Shown here piece by piece: positions 9,976-21,299 of a stretch of DNA of 64,000 nt. The number at the start of each line of letters is the position of its first letter. Within the stretch, counting starts at the first letter, position 1. The stretch covers positions 819,591-883,590 of the forward strand of contig VZRR01012883.1 of NCBI GenBank assembly GCA_013398015.1, read 5' to 3'. The stretch is from Oreocharis arfaki. Lineage: Eukaryota; Chordata; Aves; Passeriformes; Paramythiidae. The notes under the pieces were generated by a model. It did not search any database. It saw only the letters and a program-made list of their open reading frames with translations, and had not been told where the DNA came from. The position numbers and the translations under genes were made by a program.

Positions 9976-12900
9976 AAGTGTTGAGAACAGGAAACGTCTT
10001 CCATTATCCGTGCACGAAGGAGTTTGTCTTGGAGACTCTGGCACTGGCTGGAATCTGACCTGGAAAATCTCTAGGAGAACTAATAGCAGCAAGTATTTCT
10101 GTGTCCTCTAAAGAATTGTGTGGACTCGTCCGCACTGTGTGAGCTGACGGTACCCACTTAACTGACCTATGAAAGTGGCTGTACTTGGTTTTGCCAAGCT
10201 TTTTTCCTTCACAGCCCCCCAGTTTCTGCAGGGCCAAGGAAATCCTTTTGAACAAGATGATTCTGAACAGAGGAAAACAGCATGTCATGTAAACAACTAT
10301 GTAAGGCAGGAGAAATAAAAAAGAAACCCCCTCTGTCCTAAATAACAGCAAGACCATTGCAGAGGTCAGAATGGGCTAGGGCTGTAAAAAGCTTCTAAAA
10401 ATGTATGTGCTGCTGTTGAATTGCTTTGCCCTTGTCTCCAGAGTTTCTTAGGGAATTGTATTCAATCTCAAGTTTTATGAAGACGAGCCCAATGAAGATT
10501 TGGTCTGCAGCATTTCTGGCTCTAGTCTGAAATGCTGCTCAGGATGTCTTTAAAGATTTAAAAGGAATTTAGCTTTAGTGTTGTTTGTGTGTGATTTTTG
10601 TTGGGTTTTTTTCCAAACGACAGAATTGATGAAAGGTTTTATACCTTTTCTATTTTCTCCCTTCAAACATTATGGATAGACTTATCACCTAATTATTTTG
10701 TTTGCATGTTGTAAACAAGATCTGGGGAATAAGATAGCAAAGAACATACTTCTGCTTATATCTTACAACATACCTACACTGAAAGAAATTATACATAACA
10801 AAATTTCATTTCAATTTCCTGTTACAGGCCACCCTGTGAAATGGGAAAGAGAAAAGAGAAGATGGTGTTAGACACAGTCTGTTCTGTGTAGTTCTACCCT
10901 GCTACAAAGGGCTGTTAAATGGAAAATTTCAGTTTCAATAAACCTTTATTGACATATTTAGTAATATTAATAAATTATTCAAATAGAAAAAGAACAAAAG
11001 TTCCCATGAAAATGTACACAGATGTTTTTGAAGCAGTCCTTTCCTGGAATATAAGAAAGTGTGGTTTCTCACTTCTAGAAATCTGAAAAATAAGTTGACT
11101 ATGAGGCACAAAAAAAAGGTTATCTATTTTTTTTTAAATTTATTTCATCTTTCTTTTCCAAGTTCACTCGAAAACAAAGAAAGTAAACTTTTAAACTGGC
11201 AGTTTTACAGTTAGTTTTAAAAATTCTTGCTTGCAGTGTAATTGTAGTTAGCTGTGCTCTTTTGAAAACGGCTAGAATAATGGCCTATCTGCATGCGTGC
11301 TCAGAATATAATATCTAACGTAATATACCAAATATAGTATGTTATATACGTCATATATAATATAAATAATATTTTTTAAAAAAAGAAAATAATAATAAAT
11401 AAAATAATAACCCTCTGCAATATTTCCCCCCTTCATTTCATAGTCTGGAAGCCATCTCATGAGCTTGAGAGAACCTCTGTGGAGATCATGGATTGAAGGT
11501 AGACATATATTCTTAAGGTAAATTCTGCTACTCTTTAGAGACATGTTCCTGGACTGTCTAAAGAGATTGGTGATAACACCTTTTGGTTGCCGGTGGTTGC
11601 CAGATGGGAATATTCTAAATTTAAAAAAAAAAAAAAGCTTCCCATAATCAAATGTTAAATACCATCACCAAAGTTATATTTTCTACTATGGTAGGCTGTA
11701 TATATCAAGAAAAGTGGGGGTTATAAATAAAACCTCTCTCATTAGACCTGCAGCCTGAGGATGGGAGGGGTGTAAGCACTGCCATGTGTTTCCTGAGATT
11801 TGCAAAACCAGAAAATGCATGAGTGACACAAATCAAGGCAAGTCCATGAAGCACTTTAGAGTCTACTGAATATTTTGGCTTTCCTTAGTAAGTATTCTGA
11901 CTTAAATGTCTGACTTCTCATAGGAGAGTGCACATGGTGGTGCTTGCCCTTGCTGCTTTAGACTTGCATACAGGAAAGTGCCTGAGTCCTGATCTGGCAA
12001 GAAAGAAATGGTCATCCTGATTTCAAAGGAAATCTCTCAATATTGGGGCATCTTTAAGGTCTTGAAGCTATCCATGGGATTCCAGCACACATTTAAACAT
12101 GTGCCTATGCATTATTTCTGAAGTGGGCCCAACAGCCCAATCAAAGTTTTCAGAAAGTCTCCAGTCCTTATAGACCTCAGGCTGTGCTTTCCCATTATCT
12201 CACCATCTTTTCTTGAGATTTTGGCAGTGATCTGTTCATGTTAGTGCTGACTTTGAGCAGGATGAGAGCTCACACACTATAGAAATGCTATGAGTTTGCA
12301 GTGCCCAGCTGTGCTGGGGATGTCTGCTCTCCCAGTTTGCTCTCTATACAGAGGACGTAGAGGCATCAGGGCTCGTGGGGAACATCCCCTCTGAAGCCTT
12401 CCACAAGCACCTTCACCTCCATGGAACTCAAATGCACACATCAGCCAACCACTCTTGCCTTTTTTTTGTATAAAGTCTATAGAATGTCATAGATTTCTGC
12501 AAATGGTGTTCCTGTAGCTTTTCCTCCAACAATTTCATATTGCTTATAAATTTTAAGCTCAGATTCAATTTCATTAAATGCACAGATGAGCTGCTGGACT
12601 CTAATGAAGGCTGAGCATGGAAATATATTTCCGTGCTTTCACTGGTTATTTCACCCAAAGGCGATGTCTTTCAAAGCTGAAAGGAATTCATCAAAGAAAA
12701 AGGTGATGGGGAAGTCAGCCTCTTCTCACTGCCTGCTGCCAGTCCAGGAAGAAGTGAAATGAGCTGTCAGAGCTCAAAGGGAGTGTGAGAGGGAGACATG
12801 CCTGTAGCTCACAGTGCACCTTCTCCCTTGAGCCTCAGGAGGATATTTTGATGGTGCAATAATCAGAAAGATGAGTTCTCTGGTGCTCTGAACACACTGC

Positions 12901-13274
12901 CAAAAGGCAAAGCCTTCCCTTTGCTGCCAAACCCTTATGTGAGTGGCGTTCATGCAATGAAAAATCTTACAGAACTCCACGTGTGTGCAACGGAACCGAC
13001 CCCCAACATCTTTCTGGGTACTGGTGCTGGGTAATCTCCTGTCCCATGGCAAGGGTCTGAGTGTGGCACAGGACCTTAATTGACAATAGCACTTTAATTA
13101 ATAATGAATTGCTCGCCACAAAGGCCACCAACCTGTACCAACCCAGATCCCAAGGCTGCAATTTATATTGTCCTTGCTGCTCTGGAGACTCTCTCCTTGG
13201 CTCAGACGACAAGCTTCCTTGGTTGCTTAACATCCCTTGTTCACCAGCACTGAGCTTCGATGATAAAATAAAAT
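9976..13274. other. non-coding stretch with an AT-rich patch at 11304-11410
   Basis: I see no gene or recognisable transposon. The patch 11304-11410 is almost pure A/T with overlapping ATATA and AATAAT words. Open frames on the minus strand (12428-12658, 12774-13278) carry no recognisable domain. Confidence 0.4.
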
Positions 13275-13372
13275 CCATAAAATCGGAATCACAGAATGGT
13301 TCAGGTTGGAAAGGACCTCAAAGATCATCTATTTGCAGCCTCCCTGCCATGGACAGGAACCCTTTTAGCAAT
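13275..13372 (-). repeat. CR1 LINE 3' tail stub
   Basis: This is an antisense CR1 extreme 3' tail: GGAATCACAGAATGGTTCAG, GGACCTCAAAGATCATCTA, then TGCCATGGACAGGAACCC. It stops within about 100 bp, so almost the whole element is missing. Confidence 0.87.
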
Positions 13373-14543
13373 AGAAGCATTAGGGTAAAACTGATCACTT
13401 GTGCGTGTACTAAAGGAGTGTTTCAGAGTAAGGCGCACTTCACTCCCCAAAAAGCAAGGAAGCATGTATTTATGCTTTAAAATCAAGGGAAATAAGGATA
13501 GAAGGTTAAAATGAAATATAAGATAGAAAAGCTAAACAGAATGATTTTTTTTCCCCAGGAAATCACTACTTGAAAATTTCACTGACAACACAGCCTCTTG
13601 AATAATGAATAAAGCAGACTGGTTTGAATGCAGTGAAATTGCCCTCTCCTCAGCTTTCTTTTAATCTATTGTGGCCCTACAAGGAGCCTTAGAAGAGGCA
13701 GCCCTGTGACATGATAATTCAGCCTCCTGCAGCAGCTGAGCCTAATCAGACGGTAAGACCTGAAGCCACTACGTTACATTATCAAGCAGGAATCTCAAAT
13801 TCCCTTTTTCATGGCTGAACACTTGTTGGTTTTACATCTGCTGAATTAAAACATAGAAAACCCCTTCACAAAGCCAACATTAACCACAAACAACTTAAAT
13901 GACTAAGTCCACATTGCTAATAGTTCCTTAATTGCTAACCTGAAGGTCCATAGCAGTCCTGATTGTCACTCAAGTTATTTTATAAATGCATGTTGATTTT
14001 GAAATGGTAATGGTGCTGAATTAGCAAATGGATAAAGAATGGCAGAAGAGTTTTCTGTGTCAGGGGGGCCTACATTATGAATGATAAGGTTTCCCATCTG
14101 TGTAACTCCAGGGATTGCAAAACATTTACCAAAAATTAATTTCTCATCACTGAGAACACCTCAGGAAGTAATCAGATGTTTGTGTTTCACAGAAGTTAAA
14201 ACCACAGCTTTAACAAACTCGAAGGCTTGTGCATATCCTCCCTCAAGGTCCACTGCAGCATTAAGGCCAGGAAAGCCAATTTTAATAGAGATTGATAGAC
14301 ACGTATTGTTCCGTGGGGCTGTGTCTTGTAATTAGTTATTGGTGTGTCTAGAAATGAGCAGACTCCAGCTGGACTCACACTTTCAGCCTCTCCTGAGATT
14401 CCACACTTCTCTCTTGCCAGTGGTGATCTCTTCCTGAGCCCCCCTGGCTTAGATTGTCCAGAGGATCACCTTCACTGCAGGACCCAAACAACCTTTGGGA
14501 CTGTTATTTGACTGAGAAGTGGTAGCAGTGGTTTTGACAAAAA
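13373..14543. other. unique non-coding stretch
   Basis: No gene or repeat is recognised. The part 13860-14000 is repeat-free and holds several TAAT-type words (TTCCTTAATTGCTAACC near 13923), so it could contain a short conserved element. I would not claim more. Confidence 0.35.
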
Positions 14544-14652
14544 GAGAATCATGGAGTCATTTAGGTTGGAAAAGATTTCTGAGATCATCAAGTCCAGCCG
14601 TTAACCCTGCACTGCCAAGTCCACCACTAAACTATGTTCGTGAGTGCCACAT
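14544..14652 (-). repeat. CR1 LINE 3' tail stub, 'TTTAGGTTGG' subfamily
   Basis: This is an antisense tail of a second CR1 subfamily. It shows GAATCATGGAGTCATTTAGG, TTAACCCTGCACTGCCAAG, TCCACCACTAAACTATGTTC, then GTGCCACAT. The same wording recurs in the copies at 42646-43016 and 56987-57232 and, in sense, at 15355-15584 and 17441-17620. Confidence 0.88.
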
Positions 14653-15354
14653 TACTCATGTGAGAACAGTGAGATTACATGAACCTAATTTTTGGAAAAA
14701 GAAGCCTAAACACAGATTTTTTGCTTTTTATCTGTGCATTGCACAAATCTTGGTAATTCTTATTTTTTTTATTTTTTCCTGGTGCAACCAGATAGACTAT
14801 AAGACTAGAGTGTGGTCCTTGGCAAAGGACTCTAGTGATTGGGAAAGCCTGTGACTGGTTAGACTTCCCTGCAACAGCAGGGATTTAATGTATTTGTCCC
14901 TTACTGTATAAAGCTTTCAAAAGAACTGAAATAAGCTTTAAACACTTTTGCTCTTTTTCTTAATCAAATGGTACTAACGAAATCAGGACAAAGCATGCAC
15001 AGTTGGAAATAGATTTTCCTTTAATGAATGAAAAAATAAACAAGTTGAGAGTGCACCTTCAAAGAACCAACTTGACATTACTTGGAATGATATAGCAGAG
15101 AGTAGAACCAAATTCTGTCATTAGTTTGTTTATCTATACATTAAATATTTGGTCATCTTCTTATTCTGCCTTAGAGAGATGAAGGCACTCCAGTGGCACC
15201 GAGCCAGCTATATGCACTAGAAAAGCATCCAAGCAGCCATGTTATTATTTAACCATCTACTATTAGAGAATGTTGTCCCACTGTTGAAGAGTACTTTTGG
15301 TCAGCCTGATAGAGATGGAAAAGTAGATTTCCATATATTAAAGGTTTACCTGAA
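14653..15354. other. unique non-coding stretch
   Basis: No gene or repeat is recognised here. It lies between two CR1 copies of the same subfamily in opposite orientation. Confidence 0.45.
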
Positions 15355-15584
15355 GCTCGTCAGAATTAGATCATGATTATTAGGGGAAATTTCTTTTTCA
15401 AAAGGGTTGTCAAGCACTGGGACGTGCTGCCCAGAGAAGTGGTGCAGTCACCTTCCCAAGACTGGTGGATGTGGCATTTTAGGACATGGTTTAGTGGTGG
15501 ACTTGGCAGTGCCAGGTTAATGGTTGGACTTGATGGTCTTAGAGGTTTTTTCCAACCTAAACATTTTGTGATTATATGATTCTA
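15355..15584 (+). repeat. CR1 LINE 3' end, 'TTTAGGTTGG' subfamily, sense
   Basis: This is a sense copy of the same subfamily as 14544-14652. ATTATTAGGGGAAATTTC, GTCAAGCACTGGGACGTGC, GCCCAGAGAAGTGGTGCAGT, GGATGTGGCATTTTAGGACA, TGGTTTAGTGGTGG and TTGGACTTGATGGTCTTAGA lead to the tail GTGATTATATGATTCTA. The left edge is uncertain by about 20 bp. Confidence 0.9.
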
Positions 15585-16068
15585 AGATATTTACAGGGTT
15601 AAAAGTCCCCTCTGAAGAAGCCAACAGCTGATGAATATATTAGCTTAACTCAACTCCATTTCCCTCCTGACTGTTTGAAAAGGAGCTACACCAGCATACC
15701 CAAAACTGGAATCAATTACTCCTCCTTCTCATGCTGCTAAATATTCAGGTCCTGTTGGTGCATCTCCTCCTGTTTGGCTCCAGTTCTCTTGCAAGTTAGC
15801 AAGGAAATCAGATGCAAATCACATAGGTGATTCCTCAGCGGGAGGACAGAGCTGTGGCTGCCAAGGAGGAGGCAGGCTGCCTTTGTGTTTCTCAGAGTCA
15901 CATAGCACTTAGCCACACAATTCCCATTGACTTTCAAATGGGAAATATGTAGATGCAAGTAAGAGTTATGGAAATGTAGCCTTTCACTGTATCATTAGTT
16001 TTTTGTTTCCACATGACAGAAATTCTTGATTTATTTTGAATATTTAAACTGTGTCAGTGCAAGTGTTT

Positions 16069-16155
16069 TTTGTTTTTTTTTTTTTTTTTTTAAANNNNNN
16101 NNNNNNNNNNNNNNNNNNNNNNNNNNNNNNNNNNNNTTTTTTTTTTTTTTTTTTT
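16069..16155. other. assembly gap (42 N at 16095-16136) inside a T homopolymer
   Basis: A run of T to 16091, then AAA, then 42 N, then 19 T (16137-16155). Because both flanks are T-rich, the missing bases are probably homopolymer or simple repeat that was not resolved. The gap length should not be read as true length, and open frames drawn across the N are meaningless. Confidence 0.95.
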
Positions 16156-17440
16156 GTCCTTTTGGTGACTGTGAAATAAGCAACCCCAACAGTTTGGCAT
16201 GGCAGCATAAAGAAGCTACCATAACTGAAGAACATTGTGAAGGGGTCTGTTTTGCATATCATCTAATCTAATTGCCAGTATATGTAGTGTCCTTATAGCT
16301 AAAGTACTAGAGTATGGAGGTGGTCCCCTGGGTTGTGTTCTTCTCTGCTGGACAAATCAATTAGTCAATATGCATCATCTTTAAAGCAGAAATAATACTT
16401 TAATCACATGGAAGTTTTAAGCCTTTTTCAAGGCTTGAGGAGTGCTTTTTTATTTTTGGATTCAGTGTAACATACTGTCTAGGCCGTATACAGATATCAC
16501 CAAGCTTGAGACTATTATAGTTGCTTCACTCACACCATCCCACTAAACATCTTTTATTGCCACTTATGTCTATGGTTTAAGACTGGACTACATGGGACAC
16601 AGTCAGCAAGATTTCCTGTCCTTATGGGTCCTCTACACCAAAGAAAACTAGAAATTAACTCCACTAAATGCAAAGCTACATCCAGTTTCAAACTGAAACT
16701 GAACTGCGGCAATATCTTTTTTTTTTTTTTTAATCCCTTGAAAATCTTATGCAGTCCTGAACATTTAGATTTAGCAGAATCCCTCACCTGATGGTTTGAT
16801 TTATCTTGCTCCAGCCAGCAAAGCAGTTGAGCTACTTAGCGATTCTGCTGAAATTACTGCTGAAAAGCAGAGGCAGGTGTGTCTCACTGAATCATGTCCT
16901 TATCGCAAGAAGTTCAGGGGCTACTAGATGATCTGACCAAGGAGCTAAAAGGGATCATTTCTCTTAACTAACCTTTTCTCAGAGGGAAATGGCTATTTGC
17001 ATATTTTACCAGAAGTATCAGGCTTTTATTAGTTATAAGGAAGCATAATGGTACTGCCTATATATTATCCTCCCAGAAGTAACTGTCTATACCTTATTTT
17101 ACTATTCATGACGCTTTGTTGAAGCCTCTACCTTTGTGCAGAACTAGAAATTACTGGCCTCATCCTTTTCTCAATTAAGTAACATAAATCATGAAGAGTT
17201 TTGCCGAAACCAGTGAAATTTCAGAGATGTAAAACTGGTGGGGAAGGACAAGAAGGCCCTTGAATCTCACAGTTCTGTCTTTAAAACACTTAGTCCAAGG
17301 GCCTTCAACATACAGCCCCTCTTTACTATGGATTGCATTCCAACAGGAATCTGACACAGAGTATTTGCAAAGAGTGGGGCTGAACTGTTTTATTGGGGTT
17401 TGTTTGTTTGTTTTTCAATGGAGCAGAGCTAGATACTAAT
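16156..17440. other. unique non-coding stretch
   Basis: No gene is recognised. It contains a T run near 16718-16731 and a (TTTG) run near 17399-17416 just before the next CR1 copy. Confidence 0.45.
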
Positions 17441-17620
17441 GTACTGGCACAGGCTGCCCAGGGAAATGGTTGATTCACCAGCCTTGGAGAGGTTTAAAAG
17501 ACGTGTGGATGTGGTGCTTAGGGACATGGTTTAGTGGGGGATGACACATTCAGTGTCAGGTTAATTGTTGGACTGGGTGATCTTAAAGGTCTTTTCCAAC
17601 CCAAAGGATTCTATGGTTTT
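17441..17620 (+). repeat. CR1 LINE 3' end, 'TTTAGGTTGG' subfamily, sense
   Basis: Sense CR1 tail: GTACTGGCACAGGCTGCCC, GGAAATGGTTGATTCACC, TTTAAAAGACGTGTGGATGT, GGACATGGTTTAGTGGGGGA, GTTGGACTGGGTGATCTTAA and AGGTCTTTTCCAACCCAAAG, closing with GATTCTATGG. Confidence 0.9.
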
Positions 17621-20600
17621 AAATGCAGCACATAACACAATCTTCCCAATAGGCACTTATTAATCGGAGAATAAAAGGATGATCAGCTCCTTCGTGAGTG
17701 GGACAGCTTGAAAACAGAAGTGTGCCAAGTAATTTACTACACACACTCTCCAAGTTTACAGAAGAATTTGGGTTGAGTTTGATGTTTTGTCAATAACTCA
17801 GTAGAGCTAAAACTTTGGAAAAATGGGTGGGTGAAACAGTTTGCAAAGGAAACAGATAATTTTGTAACAATCTGAACTATTATCTAACCTGTCTGGTTGA
17901 AAGGCTTGGGACAGACTATAAAAAGAGAGCGCAATTACAGAAGAGGAATGAAATGAATACAGTTTGTTTGTTTGTTAGGCAGATCCTTCTTTCTTCCTGA
18001 AGCCTTTGCAAAAAAAGTAATTTGTGCTGACATTGACCTGCTTTTTGGGGGGATCTTGTATTTCTTTACTTCACAGGTTCCCAGAGGCTTTTGTGTGGCA
18101 TTAATATTGGTAATGACTGAGTCTCTTTCCCTAATAAGATATAATGGAGATGAAAAAGAAATTCTATGGCTTCTGCAAGGAAAAAGCACTATGTTCAGAT
18201 CCTGAAAAATCAGCTGTGTGTTGTTCTCCTGCGGACATAGGAGAAATTGACAATGTGTATGTGGGAAGCTGGACAAGTGGAGGGGAAGAAGGCCTGGGAG
18301 AAATGAATGCACAGCCCCTGTTCCCACATGTGCCTGACACTCAAGGTGTTTATTGCCCTTGCTATCAATAAAAGGCTTTGCAAACCTTTTTTTTCCAGAA
18401 CATGTCTTCACCAATTTTTTCATTTCTTTCACGCATTTTTTTGTAATCCCTGCCAAGCTCCTTTCCTAAGGATATATCAGGAAGTTCTTCACAGGCAATT
18501 TTTTCAGAAAAAGTAAAATACTGGTATGTTGGCAGCAGTTTTGGTTACCTAGAATCAAAGGTGCTGAAACTGCAGGAAGGAAGGAGAAGAACCAGTTTTT
18601 AAGCTAGGAAATACTAGAAACTTAATCAAAGGGTTTGCAGGCGCATAACTGTACTCCATCTCTGTACATGTGTTTTGTTATCCCAAACTGGTGAGGAAGA
18701 TGAAACCAGTGTTCACAATCTGGTTTTGCAGGTGCAGTCTGAGAGTTTCATCTCTGTGATCTCCAATTGCTCTTCATCCTTTCTTTCAGTCTTTATTCTC
18801 CCTTCCCCTGATGATGACAAACAGGGGCACAAAGAAATAGGGAAGAACAGAGTGAAGTGCTTCTTTCCAGCAGCCACTCGAATTTCAAGCAGAATACTGA
18901 AAGAACCAGTACAAAGGAACAGAGCTGTTGTTTTTTTCCCCTGCTTGCTCCTTGTTAAGCTTCACAGCTCAACAGGTGCCCTACTTTGAAAGAGAAAAGG
19001 CAACAAAAACATCCACTCACTTTTCTAACTTGTTAATTAACCTTTTTGCTTTCCCTGTCTACATTTCTCTCCTCCAGTGCTTTCTTTCCTAATATTGCCT
19101 TTTTTGAGACAAGATGGTGGAAGATGAGACAAAATGGCAGAGGGATGAACTACAAGTAACTGGGAATCTTTTCAAGCAAAACATGTTCGAGCATATGCAA
19201 AGGTGCTGCCTCTGTTCTTTGATCATTTCCTTGGCAGCAGGATGTGATAGGCAAAATCAAACCAATATTCAGAGATTTTCAGCTGCAGATCTCAAGAACT
19301 GGCAAGGTTTTTATTGTTGTTTTCCAAATGGGAAAGAGGGAGACAGGGAATTTGAGGCCATATGGTGATAGAATAATGAATGGGTAAACAGGCTCCTTCT
19401 GGGCTCTGTCCTTCATTGAACCCAAAGGCAATCAACAATCGTAGATTCAGTATTATAATAGTAGATACTGACCATGATTTCATGACCAGAAAGTAGCTAC
19501 TGCAAAGGTCTTCAGCCTCCTTCTCTCAAAGCTGATGTACAAAAGTAAAGTTTGGAAAACATGAATCAAAACTCAGCACTGAGTTTTGCCATTTTGCTAC
19601 CTAGTGTGTTCCCACTCACTCCTGTTGAGCTAAGATCGAACAAATCATGGAATAGAGAGGTCAAAACTCAGTGTTACCACCAAAAGCATTTCTTATCTGC
19701 AGATGTCCAATTCACTAGCAAGCTGCAATTCTAGAAATATACCTATAGAGACAGTAACAGATACAAGAATCTTCTTGTTTACTGGGATATTCTTCTGACT
19801 CTGAGGCCATTCACAATCCTATTAATCTAAACTTTGGAAATATATTATGTGTTTAATTTAGCTAAGGACAAAATAATGAGCAGTGTCCCAGCAAGTATTT
19901 GGTTACCTCCTCATCTGTTTACCGTGCAGGGACACATGGAAGAAGATCTGTTGCTGAAAAAGATACTTCCTTTTATTACACTGATTGCCAGCACCCCTGA
20001 AGTTTAAAAAAATTAAACAACAGAAAAAGTAATTAACACATGCTAGGCCTAATTACTTTCCTGCCTGCTTCAGCAGTGTTTTGGTGGGGAGAAATCATAG
20101 TACTTCAGACACCCATGTCTGCTTAAGGAACTGCAGTCCCCAAGCGTTCTGCTGAGTAGAAAGCTGGAATTCTCTCTTCTTAACTGGACAGCTTCCTGCT
20201 TTCACCAAGAAACTTGACATTTTCTGTAGCCAGCTCCACATGAAACTCCTTCCACAAGATACTATTTGAGATCCAGGGAATTGAAGAAGAAAATATGAGT
20301 TTGTATTTTCAACATACTGAGAATGTTGTGAATTGGGTGCTGCTTGTTGGAGAATGATGAGAATTTTTAAGCTTAGAGGGTAAAAATTCAGAAATAAACA
20401 AGATTGTTGGAGGGCAGAGGATGGTTCGTGCTTTAACAGTTCCTGTAACTACTCTAAAGTTGGCTATTTTAGAGGTACAAAGGTTGATACAGAAAAGCCC
20501 TGGAAACATAATAATAGTAATAATAAAAAAACCAAAACCCAGAAGAAAATCTCTGACAAAGAGTGGAAGAAAATGCAAAATTCAAAAGTCAAGAAAAATA

Positions 20601-20819
20601 ATGGCAAGAGAAATCAGAGAAAATTAATGCAAAAAGCAAATAAAGTAAATAGCAAACATGCATCGTAGGGCAAATGTCTACTACATTGTTTGGGGAGATA
20701 TTTTCTAGAAGAAACCCAAAAAACAAAAACCCGACCAGAATTGAAGCCAAGGGAAAAAAAAGCTATTGGAATAAGGGGGAAATGAATATTTCATTAGAAG
20801 TACTTTTTTTCCCGTTTCT
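17621..20819. other. non-coding stretch
   Basis: No gene is recognised. The minus frame 17935-18456 (173 codons) is open but matches nothing I know, and two plus-strand frames overlap it. A-rich sequence (20515-20800) leads into the next CR1 copy. Confidence 0.4.
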
Positions 20820-21299
20820 CGGCGCTCATCCAGCTACATCTGGAATACTGCATCCAGCTGGGCCCCCAACAAAAGAAGGCTGTTGACAAACTTCAGGGAG
20901 TCCAGCATAGGCCACCAAGGTGATCAGGAGGTTGGAGGAGGTTGGAGCACGTGCTGTACAAGGAAAGGCTGAGAGAGCTGGATTTGTTCAGCCTGGATAG
21001 TCAGCAGGGATTTCATAGCTGCCTTACAGCACTTCTGAGCAAGTTTGTTAGGAAGACAGAGCCAAGCTGTGATGCATGACAGGGAAGGATCCATCTGGAT
21101 TAAAGTGAAAAAAAATCCAGCGTGAGATCTTTAAGCCCAAATAAATTGTGGGACCTCCATCCTTTGAGACTTTGAAGGCGCAACTGGAGGAAGCCCTAAA
21201 TAATCTGTTCTCAGTTCAGTGTTGACCCAGCTGTGAGCAGGAGCTTGGGCTGGAGACCTTCTGAGGTCCCTTCCAACCTACATGATCCTCTAATTATAG
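20820..21299 (+). repeat. CR1 LINE 3' fragment, sense, with deletions
   Basis: This sense CR1 copy extends further 5' than the others. CTGGAATACTGCATCCAGC and GTCCAGCATAGGCCACCAAG are from the end of the ORF2 region. GGCTGAGAGAGCTGG and ATTTGTTCAGCCTGGATA follow, and TTTCATAGCTGCCTTACAG and GTGATGCATGACAGGGAAGG come next. The copy then jumps to GGACCTCCATCCTTTGAGAC, GAGCAGGAGCTTGGGCTGG and CTGAGGTCCCTTCCAACCTA. The segment for the fast-transposition-like hydrophilic loop before GGGACCTCCATCC is scrambled or lost. The tail is degenerate (ATGATCCTCTAATTATAGG). Confidence 0.9.

Noticed and set aside
16026..16271. Open frames spanning the N gap
   Set aside because: They run through unknown bases and homopolymer, so the translation has no meaning.
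17935..18456. 173-codon minus frame
   Set aside because: No recognisable domain, and overlapping plus frames are also open. No CpG or splice signals support it.
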